Below are positions 9,705 to 18,105 of a DNA stretch of 64,000 nucleotides, piece by piece; the stretch's first letter is position 1; every line of letters starts with the position of its first letter. The stretch is from Brevundimonas viscosa. Its GTDB lineage: Bacteria; Pseudomonadota; Alphaproteobacteria; Caulobacterales; Caulobacteraceae. The stretch is from positions 372,001-436,000 of the forward strand of contig NZ_FOZV01000001.1 of NCBI RefSeq assembly GCF_900116065.1, written 5' to 3'. The notes below the pieces were generated by a model, which was given only the letters and a program-made list of their open reading frames with translations, had not been told where the DNA came from and made no database searches. Made by a program: the position numbers and the translations under genes.

Positions 9705-9769
9705 GCCTTCCCGGCGAGGGGAAGGCATGGGGCGTCGCCGCTTCCGAAGGGAAGCGGTGAGGGTGGGAA
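9705..9769 (+). repeat. REP-like palindromic intergenic repeat, copy A
   Basis: Two hairpins in a row just after priA: an 8-base-pair stem (GCCTTCCC/GGGAAGGC, loop of 6) and a second perfect 8-base-pair stem (CCGCTTCC-GAAG-GGAAGCGG), followed by GGTGAGGGTGGG. The hairpin plus the terminal GGTGAGGGT block recurs twice near 17.9-18.1 kb, so this looks like one member of an intergenic repeat family. It may also act as the priA terminator, although no T-tract follows. Confidence 0.6.
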
Positions 9770-10260
9770 GGGCGCGGGGCGCCGGGCCTCGCCCGGTCTG
9801 TGAGTTGGTTACCGTTTCGACGAGACTGACGCCCCGCGCAGTCGTTGGATCGCGCGCTCTCCGGTTGGCGGCCCTGCTATTCGAGCCTAGCCGGATCTCC
9901 GCCGGGACCGTTGCCGGGCCCGACGCGGGGCGGACATGACGGCGCTCTTGAGACGCCGACAGCAGTCCGCAATCCATTGGCGCGCGGCGAGCAAGCGGCA
10001 GGATCCACTCCCTGCCGACGAGGACCCCGGGACTGCCCTTCGCCCCGGCTTCATCGCTCGACCACAGCCCGCCGTCGTCGAGGTCGTGGATCCGACGCCC
10101 TCCCCACCGACGGGATGGGAGCAGTGTGGGGGCGGTTCTTCCCATGGCGGGGAAATGACGCTGCCTGCCGGTGTTTTCTGAGAGAAAACAGGGGGCGATG
10201 CGCGTGAGATAGGGGACTTAAACATTAACTCCCGGCGCCGGGAGACGGTCTGGCGCCGCG
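9770..10260. other. Long non-coding stretch between priA and mtaB
   Basis: No convincing gene: open frames here lack family-like composition and start sites. Two perfect palindromes stand out. One is an 8-base-pair stem with a GAG loop at 10172-10190 (TGTTTTCT/AGAAAACA). The other is a 16-base palindrome at 10229-10244 (CTCCCGGCGCCGGGAG). Just left of the second is a short A/T-rich island (ACTTAAACATTAACT) that is unusual in this G+C-rich sequence. Possible roles are a small RNA, a protein-binding region or remnants of a repeat. I cannot distinguish these. Confidence 0.45.
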
Positions 10261-10437
10261 GGTTCATCACGAAGGACACGAAGGAATCACAAAGGACACG
10301 AAGGGGCCGGTTGGATCTGCGGCGGCCGCAGGACGACGCCATCGAATCCGATTGCGGGCCTGCGGCCCGCGGGCGGCGGAAAGGGTCGCGCTCTCTTGGT
10401 GTTCTTCGTGATTCCTTCGTGTCCTTCGTGATGAACC
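10261..10437. repeat. 177-base inverted-repeat element built from CACGAAGGA units
   Basis: The ends are perfect 30-base inverted repeats (10261-10290 and 10408-10437). Pairing continues inward for about 15 more bases with 4 mismatches. Each arm contains several tandem copies of ACGAAGGAC/AAGGACACGAAGG. The central part holds further hairpins, including GCGGGCC-TGC-GGCCCGC. Tracts of this kind recur between genes in many unrelated bacteria and yield spurious peptides such as HHEGHEG. The structure suggests a non-autonomous mobile or structured-RNA element. No transposase or target-site duplication is evident. Confidence 0.7.
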
Positions 10438-10465
10438 AACGATGCCGGCCGTAACGGGGACGGCG

Positions 10466-11692
10466 TCAAGCGAGCAGGCGGCGACCGTCGTGGGCGGCGG
10501 GAGCGAGGCGGACGAGGGTGCCCGGGTCGCCCGCGAAGGCGACCGGGGTGTGGTCGGGGCTGCGGGCGAGGCCGCCGTTCTCGACGAGGGCCTCGACCTC
10601 GACGCCGAGGCGGCGGTCGAGGTGGCGGACGAGGGCGCGGTCGGCGGCCTCGCGCAGCGCCGCGGCCCGGGCCTTGATCTCCGGCCGGGGCAGCTGGGGC
10701 ATGCGGGCCGCCGGCGTGCCGGGGCGGGAGCTGAACGGGAAGACGTGGACGAAGGCGAGATCCGCGGCCTCCACCAGCGAAACCAGATTGTCGAAGGCCG
10801 CCTCGCTCTCGGTGGGGAAGCCGGCGATCAGATCGGCGCCGAAGGCGACGTCCGGGCGAGCCGCCCGGACCCGCTCGACCAGCCGCAGGGCGTCGGCGCG
10901 CAGGTGGCGGCGTTTCATACGCTTGAGCATCAGGTCGTCGCCGTGCTGCAGCGACAGGTGAAGGTAGGGCGTCAGCCGCTCGTGGGCGGCGAAGCAGGCC
11001 AGCAACTCGTCGTCGATCTCGGCCGCGTCGATCGACGACAGGCGCAGGCGGGGCAGTTCCGGCACGTGGGTCAGGATGCGGCGCACCAGCCGGCCGAGCG
11101 GCGGGCGGCCCGGCAGGTCGGCGCCCCAGCTGGTCAGGTCGACGCCGGTGAGGACGACCTCCTTCACACCCTGCGCGGCCATGTCCCGAACCTGCGACAC
11201 GACCGCTCCGGCGGGCACGGACCTGCTGTTCCCGCGGCCGTAAGGGATGACGCAGAAGGTGCAGCGGTGGTCGCAGCCGGTCTGCACGGCGACGTGGGCG
11301 CGAACCCGGTCCTTCAGCGGGCGGGCCGCGGCGGGCGCGGCGGGGGTCAGGAAGATGTCGCCGACCGCGGCGCGAGGCGCGGCGGGGTCGGGGCGGTAGA
11401 CGCCCGGGGCGGCCTTGGCGGCGTTGCCGATCACCCGCGTCACCTCGGGCATGGCGGCGAAGGTCTGCGGCTCGGTCTGGGCGGCGCAGCCGGTGACGAG
11501 GATCGGGGCGCCGGGGCGCTCGCGACGGGCCCGGCGGATGGCCTGCCGCGCCTGACGCACCGCCTCGGCGGTGACGGCGCAGGTGTTGACCAGCACGGCG
11601 TCGGCCAGACCGTCGACCTCGGCCTGCGCCCGCATGGCCTCGCTCTCCACCGCGTTGAGACGACAGCCGAAGGTGAGGACCTCGAGGCTCAC
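10466..11692 (-). CDS. mtaB: tRNA t6A37 methylthiotransferase MtaB
   Basis: A 408-residue radical-SAM enzyme that adds a methylthio group to t6A at position 37 of ANN-decoding tRNAs. The N-terminal MTTase domain starts VSLEVLTFGCRLNAVES and carries the cluster cysteines in GCRLN, NTCAVT and GCAAQ. The radical-SAM cluster motif is CDHRCTFC, with VIPYGRGNSRS just after. A C-terminal TRAM-like region follows. The GTG start overlaps the dapF stop (GTGA), indicating coupled translation. The dapF-mtaB order is common in alphaproteobacteria. Confidence 0.92.
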   Translation of the reverse strand: MSLEVLTFGCRLNAVESEAMRAQAEVDGLADAVLVNTCAVTAEAVRQARQAIRRARRERPGAPILVTGCAAQTEPQTFAAMPEVTRVIGNAAKAAPGVYRPDPAAPRAAVGDIFLTPAAPAAARPLKDRVRAHVAVQTGCDHRCTFCVIPYGRGNSRSVPAGAVVSQVRDMAAQGVKEVVLTGVDLTSWGADLPGRPPLGRLVRRILTHVPELPRLRLSSIDAAEIDDELLACFAAHERLTPYLHLSLQHGDDLMLKRMKRRHLRADALRLVERVRAARPDVAFGADLIAGFPTESEAAFDNLVSLVEAADLAFVHVFPFSSRPGTPAARMPQLPRPEIKARAAALREAADRALVRHLDRRLGVEVEALVENGGLARSPDHTPVAFAGDPGTLVRLAPAAHDGRRLLA

Positions 11693-12519
11693 AGCTCGAG
11701 GGAGCCGGTGCGCTCCAGCTCCACCGGGCCGGTCATCAGGACGTGACCCGTCGCCTCGTCCCAGTCGATGAACAGGCGGCCGCCGTCGACGTCCACCGCA
11801 GCCGAACGGCCGGTCAGGCCGCGGCGGGCGCAGGCGACGAGGGCGGCGCAGGCCCCGGTGCCGCAGGCCCGGGTCAGGCCGGCCCCGCGCTCCCACACCC
11901 GCAGCCGGATGTGGTCGGGAGCCAGCACGTGGGCGAAGCCGACGTTGACCCCCTCGGGGAACAGCGGGTGGTGTTCGATCAGCGAGCCGGTCGCGCGCAC
12001 GAAGCCGTCGTCGAGGCGGTCGGTGAAGAAGACCACGTGCGGATTGCCCATGGAGACGGCGCCGGGCGTGTGCACCAAGGGCGCGTCGATGGGGCCGACC
12101 TGAAGCTCGATGCCGCGCGTGTCCATCTCCTCGGCCAGCGGGATCTCGTCCCAGCCCAGGCGGGGTGGACCCATATCCACGCGAACCTGTCCGTCGGCGG
12201 CGCGCGCGGCGACCGTCGGGCCGGCGGCGGTGTCGATGATCACGCGGTCCTTTCCGGTCGCCTGCATCAGCACCTGACCGACGCAGCGCAGGGCGTTGCC
12301 GCAGGTCTCGACCACGCCGCCGTCGGCGTTCCACACCCGCATGAAGGCGTCCGCGCGGTCGGACGGCTCGATGGCGATCAGCTGGTCGCAGCCCTGGCCT
12401 GTGGCGCGGTCCGCAATGGCGCGCGCCTGCTCCGCCGTCGGCGTGAACGGCGTCTCCAGCGCATTGACCACGACGAAGTCGTTGCCGGCGCCGTTCATCT
12501 TGAGGAAGGGACGGGTCAT
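11689..12519 (-). CDS. dapF: Diaminopimelate epimerase
   Basis: A 276-residue epimerase converting LL- to meso-diaminopimelate for lysine and peptidoglycan. It begins MTRPFLKMNGAGNDFVVV, the family signature. The two catalytic cysteines are Cys73 (VVETCGNALRCVG) and Cys219 (TRACGTGACAAL). Length is standard. A GCTATATC promoter element lies only 7 bases before the ATG with no Shine-Dalgarno sequence, so the message may be leaderless. It is coupled to mtaB downstream. Confidence 0.95.
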   Translation of the reverse strand: MTRPFLKMNGAGNDFVVVNALETPFTPTAEQARAIADRATGQGCDQLIAIEPSDRADAFMRVWNADGGVVETCGNALRCVGQVLMQATGKDRVIIDTAAGPTVAARAADGQVRVDMGPPRLGWDEIPLAEEMDTRGIELQVGPIDAPLVHTPGAVSMGNPHVVFFTDRLDDGFVRATGSLIEHHPLFPEGVNVGFAHVLAPDHIRLRVWERGAGLTRACGTGACAALVACARRGLTGRSAAVDVDGGRLFIDWDEATGHVLMTGPVELERTGSLEL

Positions 12520-12526
12520 CCGGGCC

Positions 12527-12534
12527 GATATAGC
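12527..12534 (-). promoter_or_regulatory. Candidate -10 element for a leaderless dapF transcript
   Basis: GCTATATC on the minus strand exactly matches the Caulobacter -10 consensus GCTANAWC. It ends 7 bases before the dapF ATG, so transcription would start at or next to the start codon. No clear -35 match is seen. Confidence 0.45.
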
Positions 12535-12578
12535 GTTTGCCGGTTCCTCGGGCGAGCGACGCGCGTTATCGCTGCGCC

Positions 12579-13394
12579 ATGGGTCGACCGAAAGCCATGC
12601 AGAACGGGACGCCGGACAAGCCGGAAGGCCTGCGCCTGCGCGCCCGCATGCGCTACCTCTACCACGGCGGCTCGCCGGCGGCGGTGCGCTTCCGACTGGC
12701 GGTGATCGTCGTCGACTTCATCATCATCGCCTTCTTCCTCGCCGCCCCGATCCTGCGCGAGGCCGGCTGGGCCTTCTATGTGTTGGACTATCTGGTGGCC
12801 GCCTTCCTCGCCGCCGATATGGCGGCGCGGGCCCTGGCGTGGACCAACATCCGCGACTGGCTGAAGCGCCCGTCGACGTGGATCGACCTGTTCATCCTCG
12901 CCACCCTGCTGTTCCCGGCCTGGCTCTACAATTTCGGCTTCCTGCGCATGCTGCGCCTGTGGACCCTGCTGAGTTCCGACTTCTTCTGGCGAACGGTAGG
13001 GCGGAAGTACGACGACACCCGGGTGGAGGAGATCACCCGGGCGCTGGCGGCGCTGGTGACCTTCGTCTTCGTGGCCACCGGCTTCGTCTACACCACCTTC
13101 CGGGGCTACCACACCGAGGTGCACGGCTACCTCGACGCGCTTTACTTCACCGTCTCCAGCCTGACCACGACCGGCTACGGCGACATCACCCTGCCGGGCG
13201 CCTGGGGGCGGGTGCTGTCGATCGTGATCATGCTGTCGGGCATCACCCTGTTCGTGCGGCTGGCCCAGACTCTCGTCCGGCCGCACAAGGTGCGCTTCCC
13301 CTGCCCCGTGTGCGGCCTCCAGAAGCACGACCCGGACGCGGTGCACTGCAAGGCCTGCGGCGAGACGCTGTGCATTCCGGACGAGGGAAACTGA
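12579..13394 (+). CDS. Potassium-channel-like protein with C-terminal zinc ribbon
   Basis: A 271-residue inner-membrane protein. About six hydrophobic segments are visible: an N-terminal voltage-sensor-like bundle (residues ~40-150) with RMLRLWTLL resembling a weak S4, then a pore module. The selectivity filter is TTTGYGD (residues 196-202). The cytoplasmic tail has four cysteines as two CxxC pairs (Cys242, Cys245, Cys257, Cys260) in FPCPVCGLQKHDPDAVHCKAC, a rubredoxin-like zinc ribbon. No ligand-binding RCK or cyclic-nucleotide domain is present, so the ribbon is the only visible regulatory module. An ATG six codons later is an alternative start. Confidence 0.85.
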   Translation: MGRPKAMQNGTPDKPEGLRLRARMRYLYHGGSPAAVRFRLAVIVVDFIIIAFFLAAPILREAGWAFYVLDYLVAAFLAADMAARALAWTNIRDWLKRPSTWIDLFILATLLFPAWLYNFGFLRMLRLWTLLSSDFFWRTVGRKYDDTRVEEITRALAALVTFVFVATGFVYTTFRGYHTEVHGYLDALYFTVSSLTTTGYGDITLPGAWGRVLSIVIMLSGITLFVRLAQTLVRPHKVRFPCPVCGLQKHDPDAVHCKACGETLCIPDEGN

Positions 13395-13526
13395 GGGCGC
13401 AGACCCGCCCTTCCGCCCTCGCCCGGCGCGCCCGAGATGACAAAACCGTAACCTGCGCCGCGGCCGGCTTGCCGCCCTGCCGCCCCCGGGTAAGGTGCCG
13501 GCCGACCTTCCGTCGGGGACCTCCGC

Positions 13527-15713
13527 ATGAACCGCACCGCCGCCGCGCTCGCCGCGCTTCTCGCCACCACCTGCCTGTCGAGCGTCGCCATGGCCCAGAC
13601 TTCGTCCCCGGCCTCGTCGGCCGCGCCCGCCGGCGGCTTCGCCAGCTCCGAGGCGACCGACCCGTACATCTGGCTGGAGGACATCGAGGGCGAGCGGGCC
13701 ATGGCCTGGGTCGAGGCGCACAACGAGCGCTCGCTCGGCGTGCTGCGCGGCGATCCCCGCTTCGACACCCTGCACCGGCAGGCGCTGGAGATCGTCGAGT
13801 CGCGCGACCGCATCCCGTCGCCGGGGTTCAACCGCGACGGCACGATCGACAACTTCTGGCAGGACGCGGAACACGTCCGCGGCGTGTGGCGGACCACGAC
13901 GCTGGACAGCTACCGCTCCGCCGAGCCGGAGTGGGAGACCATCCTCGACTTCGACGCCCTGGCCGCGGCCGAAGGCAAGAACTGGGTCTACAAGGGCGCG
14001 ACCTGCCTGCCGCCGGAGGAGACCCGCTGCCTCGTCTCCCTGTCCGACGGCGGCAAGGACGCGGTGACCATCCGCGAGTTCGACCGTACGACGAAGACCT
14101 TCGTCGACGGCGGCTTCGTGCTGCCGGAATCCAAGGGCGGGGCCTCGTGGGTCGACGCCGACACCCTGCTGGTGTCGCGCGACTTCGGGCCGGGCTCGAT
14201 GACGACCTCGGGCTATCCGATGATCGTCAAGGTGCTGCGCCGCGGCCAGACGCTGGACCAAGCGCAGACGGTGTTCACGGGACAGCCGACCGATGTCTCG
14301 GTGTCGGGATATGCGCTGCGCGACGCCGACGGAAACATCCGCGCCACCCTGATCAACCGCGGCGTCAACTTCTACGAGGGCGAGACGCACCGGTTGAACG
14401 CCGACGGCACAACCACGAAGCTGGAGCTGCCGGCCAAGTCGAGCATCAACGCCCTGGTGCAGGGCCAGCTGGTGGTGACCACCGACCAGGACTGGACGGC
14501 GCCCTCGGGCCAGGAATTCCGCACCGGCGACGTCATCGCCTGGGACCTCGACCGCTGGCTCGCCGATCCGGCGACGCCGGCGCAGCTGGTCATCCGCCCG
14601 ACCGAGCGCGAGGCCATCCAAGGCATCTCGAACACCCGCAACAAGCTGGTCGTGGCGATGACCGAGAACGTGCGCGGGGCGGTCTACGTCTATGAGCCCG
14701 ACCTGGCCGGCGAGTGGTCGCGGACGCGGCTGGCCCTGCCCGAGAACGTCACCGTCGGCGTCGGCTCGACCAGCGAGCGGGACGACCGGGTGTTCGTCAG
14801 CGTGGCCGGCTATCTGAACCCGTCGAGCCTGTATCTGGCCGATGCGGCCGCCGGCTCGGCCGACATCGTCAAGGAGCTGCCGGCCAAGTTCGACGCCACG
14901 GGGATGACCGTCGAGCAGTTCGAGGCCCGTTCGGCCGACGGGACGATGATCCCGTATTTCGTGGTCCACAAGGCGGAGATGCCGCTGGACGGCTCGAACC
15001 CGACCCTGCTGTACGGCTACGGGGGCTACCAGGTGTCGCTGCTGCCCGGCTATTCGCCGACGGTGGGCAAGCTGTGGCTCGAGCGCGGCGGGGTCTATGT
15101 GGTGGCCAACACCCGTGGCGGCGGGGAGTTCGGGCCACGCTGGCACCAAGCGGCGTTGCAGCAGAACCGGCAAAGGGCGCACGAGGATTTCCAGGCCGTG
15201 GCCGAGGACCTGATCGCCCGCGGCGTCACCTCGCAGCCGCACCTCGGGATCATGGGCGGCTCGCAGGGCGGGCTGTTCATGGGAGCGATGCTGACCCAGC
15301 GCCCGGACCTGATCAACGCGGCGGTAATCCAGGTGCCGCTGTTCGACATGCTGCGCTTCCACCGGCTGCTGGCCGGGGCGAGCTGGATCGCCGAGTACGG
15401 CGACCCCGACATCCCCGAGCAGCGGGCGTGGATCGAGCAGTACTCCCCCTACCAGCGGCTGGCCGCCGGCCAGCCCTATCCGGAGGTGTTCATCCACACC
15501 TCGACCAAGGACGACCGGGTGCATCCGGGCCACGCCCGCAAGGCGGCGGCGCGGCTGGAGGAGCTGGGCTATCCGGTGCTGTTCTACGAGAACACCGACG
15601 GCGGCCACGCGGCCGGCGCCAACCTGCGCGAGACCGCCCGGCGGCTGGCGCTGGAGTACACCTACCTGACCCGGCGGCTGATGGATCAGCCGGCGGCGGA
15701 GCAAGCGGAATAG
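13527..15713 (+). CDS. Exported prolyl-oligopeptidase-family serine peptidase, copy 1
   Basis: A 728-residue S9 family peptidase. It has a clear signal peptide (MNRTAAALAALLATTCLSSVAMAQ), an N-terminal beta-propeller region (about 50-440), then the alpha/beta hydrolase domain. The nucleophile is Ser579 in MGGSQGGLF, the acid is in TKDDRVHPGHARK (Asp662/663), and the base is His694 in DGGHAAG. The family cleaves short peptides after proline, but specificity cannot be read here. A paralogue follows after 2 bases, so the two form a tandem pair probably made from one transcript. Confidence 0.92.
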   Translation: MNRTAAALAALLATTCLSSVAMAQTSSPASSAAPAGGFASSEATDPYIWLEDIEGERAMAWVEAHNERSLGVLRGDPRFDTLHRQALEIVESRDRIPSPGFNRDGTIDNFWQDAEHVRGVWRTTTLDSYRSAEPEWETILDFDALAAAEGKNWVYKGATCLPPEETRCLVSLSDGGKDAVTIREFDRTTKTFVDGGFVLPESKGGASWVDADTLLVSRDFGPGSMTTSGYPMIVKVLRRGQTLDQAQTVFTGQPTDVSVSGYALRDADGNIRATLINRGVNFYEGETHRLNADGTTTKLELPAKSSINALVQGQLVVTTDQDWTAPSGQEFRTGDVIAWDLDRWLADPATPAQLVIRPTEREAIQGISNTRNKLVVAMTENVRGAVYVYEPDLAGEWSRTRLALPENVTVGVGSTSERDDRVFVSVAGYLNPSSLYLADAAAGSADIVKELPAKFDATGMTVEQFEARSADGTMIPYFVVHKAEMPLDGSNPTLLYGYGGYQVSLLPGYSPTVGKLWLERGGVYVVANTRGGGEFGPRWHQAALQQNRQRAHEDFQAVAEDLIARGVTSQPHLGIMGGSQGGLFMGAMLTQRPDLINAAVIQVPLFDMLRFHRLLAGASWIAEYGDPDIPEQRAWIEQYSPYQRLAAGQPYPEVFIHTSTKDDRVHPGHARKAAARLEELGYPVLFYENTDGGHAAGANLRETARRLALEYTYLTRRLMDQPAAEQAE

Positions 15714-15715
15714 TC

Positions 15716-17923
15716 ATGCGTCATCTGATCCTCTCCGCCGCCCTTCCGGCCCTGCTGCTGGCCGCCGCGCCGGCCGCGGGCCAGCACGCCGGACACCACC
15801 CGGCCGGGGCGGTCGCCACGACCCCGCCGCCGCACTTCCCCGCCGACCTGACGCCGGAGGGGGTCCGCGCCGCGGACGACCACCTGGCGCTGGAAGCGGT
15901 CGACGGGGCCGAGGCGATGGCCTTCGTGGCCGAGTCGAACCGGCAGGCGCTGGCGGCGCTGGAGGGGGATCGTCGCTACGAGACCTTCCGGGCCGAGGCC
16001 GAGGCCATCCTGACGGCCACGGACCGGATCCCCTCTCCCAGCTTCCTCGGCGACGGCATCGGCAACTTCTGGCAGGACGCGGCCAATCCGAAGGGGGTGT
16101 GGCGGCGCACGACGCTCGAGTCCTACCGCTCCGACGACACGCAGTGGGAAACCCTGATCGACGTCGACGCCCTGGCCCGCGCCGAGGGCCGGGACTGGGT
16201 CTGGAAGGGCGCCGACTGCCTGGCTCCCGACGAGACGCGCTGCCTGATCAGCCTGTCGGACGGCGGCAAGGACGCCGTGACGGTGCGCGAGTTCGACACC
16301 ACGACGCGATCGTTCGTGGACGGAGGATTCGTCCTGCCCGAGGGCAAGCATCGCATCGAGTGGCTGGATCGCGATACCCTGCTGGTGGCCACCGACTTCG
16401 GCGCCGGCACCCTGACCGAGAGCGGCTATCCTTTCATCGTCAAGGCGCTGAGGCGCGGGCAGACGCTGGACCAGGCGACCGAAGTCTATCGCGGCGAACA
16501 GGGCGACGGCGGCTACGGCGTCAGCCCGGCCGTCTATCGCGACAGGGACGGGGCGGTGCAGGCGGTGATCATCAGCCGGCCGCTGGACACCTTCCGCAGT
16601 CAGACCTGGGAGCTGATCGACCGCCGCCCCGTGCAGCTGGACGTGCCCGAGCGGCTGAGCATCTACGGCGTGGTGCACGGCTCGCTGATCCTGTCGAACG
16701 ACGAGGCCTGGACGCATCTGGGCGAGGCCTATGAGGCGGGGTCGCTGCTGTCGCCCTGCCTGATCTGCCTGCGCCGGCCGCTGCCGGAAGGCGAGACGGC
16801 GGTGGCCAACCGCGCGGTCCGGATCTTCGCGCCGGAAGAGCGGCAGGCGGTGTCCGACGTGCGGGTGCTGCACGACCGGGTGCTGGTCGGCTACACCGAC
16901 AACGTCGTCGGCAAGCTGGCGGTGTTCGAGGACCGGGGCGAGCGCGGCTGGGTCCGCACCGACATCGCCACGCCCGACAATCTGGCGGTCAACCTCGGCG
17001 ACAGTTCGAAGTCGCGGGGGCAGGTGTTCGTCTCGGCCCAGGGCTTCCTGACGCCGCCGACGCTCAGCCTCGCCGACGCGGGCGCGGGCTCGCTCGAGAC
17101 GCTGCGTCAGGCCCCGGCCAAGTTCGACGCCTCCACCCATGTGGTCGAGCAGTTCGAGGCCACCTCGTCCGACGGCACGAAGATCCCCTACTTCGTCACC
17201 CGCCCGCGCGACCTGGCCATGGACGGGACCGCGCCCACCATCCTGTTCGGTTACGGCGGCTTCCAGGTCAGCTTCCCGCCCGCCTACAAGCCCGAGATGG
17301 GCAAGCTGTGGCTGGAGAACGGCGGCGTCTTCGTCCAGGCCAACATCCGCGGCGGCGGCGAGTTCGGTCCGCAATGGCACCAAGCGGTGCTGAACGAGAA
17401 CCGGCAGCTGGCCTTCGACGACTTCGCGGCGGTGGCGCGCGACCTGCACGCGCGGGGGATCACCTCGCCCGAGCACACCGGCATCTACGGCCGGTCGAAC
17501 GGCGGGGTGCTGACCTCGGTGTCGATCACCCAGCATCCGGAACTGTTCAACGCGGCGGTGATCGAGAGCCCGCTGATCGACATGCTGCGCTACCACGAGC
17601 TGCCCGCGGGGGCGTCGTGGATCGGCGAGTACGGCGATCCCCGCATCCCCGAGGAGGCGGCGTGGATCGCCCGCTATTCGGCCTACCAGCAGCTTCGTCC
17701 GGATGCGGAGTATCCGCGCGTCTACATCACCACCAACACCCGCGACGACCGGGTGCATCCGGGTCACGCGCGCAAGTTCGCGGCGCGGCTGGGCGAGATG
17801 GGCCACGACCACCTCTACTATGAGGAGACGGCGGGCGGGCACTCCAACGACGCCGACCCGATCGCCAACGCCCGCCGCTGGGCGCGCCACTACGTCTACC
17901 TGGCGCAGCAGCTGATGGATTGA
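15716..17923 (+). CDS. Exported prolyl-oligopeptidase-family serine peptidase, copy 2
   Basis: A 735-residue paralogue of the preceding gene. It has its own signal peptide (MRHLILSAALPALLLAAAPAAGQ) and a histidine-rich mature start (HAGHH). Many blocks are nearly shared with copy 1, for example the NFWQDA, KGVWRRTTLESYRS and DRVHPGHARK regions. The catalytic serine is Ser594, but the motif is GRSNGG instead of GGSQGG. The acid (TRDDRVHP) and base (AGGHSND) motifs are intact. The propeller contains a Cys pair (SPCLICL) absent from copy 1. It looks like a functional, diverged duplicate, not a pseudogene. Confidence 0.92.
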   Translation: MRHLILSAALPALLLAAAPAAGQHAGHHPAGAVATTPPPHFPADLTPEGVRAADDHLALEAVDGAEAMAFVAESNRQALAALEGDRRYETFRAEAEAILTATDRIPSPSFLGDGIGNFWQDAANPKGVWRRTTLESYRSDDTQWETLIDVDALARAEGRDWVWKGADCLAPDETRCLISLSDGGKDAVTVREFDTTTRSFVDGGFVLPEGKHRIEWLDRDTLLVATDFGAGTLTESGYPFIVKALRRGQTLDQATEVYRGEQGDGGYGVSPAVYRDRDGAVQAVIISRPLDTFRSQTWELIDRRPVQLDVPERLSIYGVVHGSLILSNDEAWTHLGEAYEAGSLLSPCLICLRRPLPEGETAVANRAVRIFAPEERQAVSDVRVLHDRVLVGYTDNVVGKLAVFEDRGERGWVRTDIATPDNLAVNLGDSSKSRGQVFVSAQGFLTPPTLSLADAGAGSLETLRQAPAKFDASTHVVEQFEATSSDGTKIPYFVTRPRDLAMDGTAPTILFGYGGFQVSFPPAYKPEMGKLWLENGGVFVQANIRGGGEFGPQWHQAVLNENRQLAFDDFAAVARDLHARGITSPEHTGIYGRSNGGVLTSVSITQHPELFNAAVIESPLIDMLRYHELPAGASWIGEYGDPRIPEEAAWIARYSAYQQLRPDAEYPRVYITTNTRDDRVHPGHARKFAARLGEMGHDHLYYEETAGGHSNDADPIANARRWARHYVYLAQQLMD

Positions 17924-17932
17924 GGGCATGCT

Positions 17933-18102
17933 GCCCTCTCCCGATGGGAGAGGGCCTGAGCCTCCGGGAGCGAAGGGACCGGCAAGGCGAAGGGGTGAGG
18001 GTTGGCGTCCCCGACGCGTTGACGGGTCGACCCTCACCCTTTCGCGCAAGGACGACGGCCCTTGGCCGCCGTGCGCTCAAGCCCTCTCCCAATGGGAGAG
18101 GG
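17933..18102. repeat. Head-to-head pair of REP-like palindromic repeats (copies B and C)
   Basis: Copy B (17933-18003) starts with a perfect 10-base-pair hairpin (GCCCTCTCCC-GAT-GGGAGAGGGC) and ends in GGGTGAGGGTT. Copy C (18031-18102) is the same unit inverted, with a 9-base-pair hairpin (CCCTCTCCC-AAT-GGGAGAGGG) at its right end and CCCTCACCC at its left. The unit matches the one after priA in plan. The pair fills the space between the convergent peptidase and MarR genes and could serve as a two-way terminator. Confidence 0.7.
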
Positions 18103-18105
18103 AGG

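Noticed and set aside
9845..10207. Open frames in the priA-mtaB gap
   Set aside because: No ribosome site, domain, signal or consistent composition; overlapping frames on both strands are equally plausible.
10287..10469. Minus-strand frame with HHEGHEGITKNTK
   Set aside because: This peptide is the translation of the CACGAAGGA repeat tract and lacks a start signal; it is not a real protein.
12516..15704. Long minus-strand open frame opposite the channel and first peptidase gene
   Set aside because: Antisense to two genes with clear motifs; no family-like sequence.
15716..17923. Second peptidase as a decaying duplicate
   Set aside because: Full length, signal peptide and triad are intact, with no frameshift.
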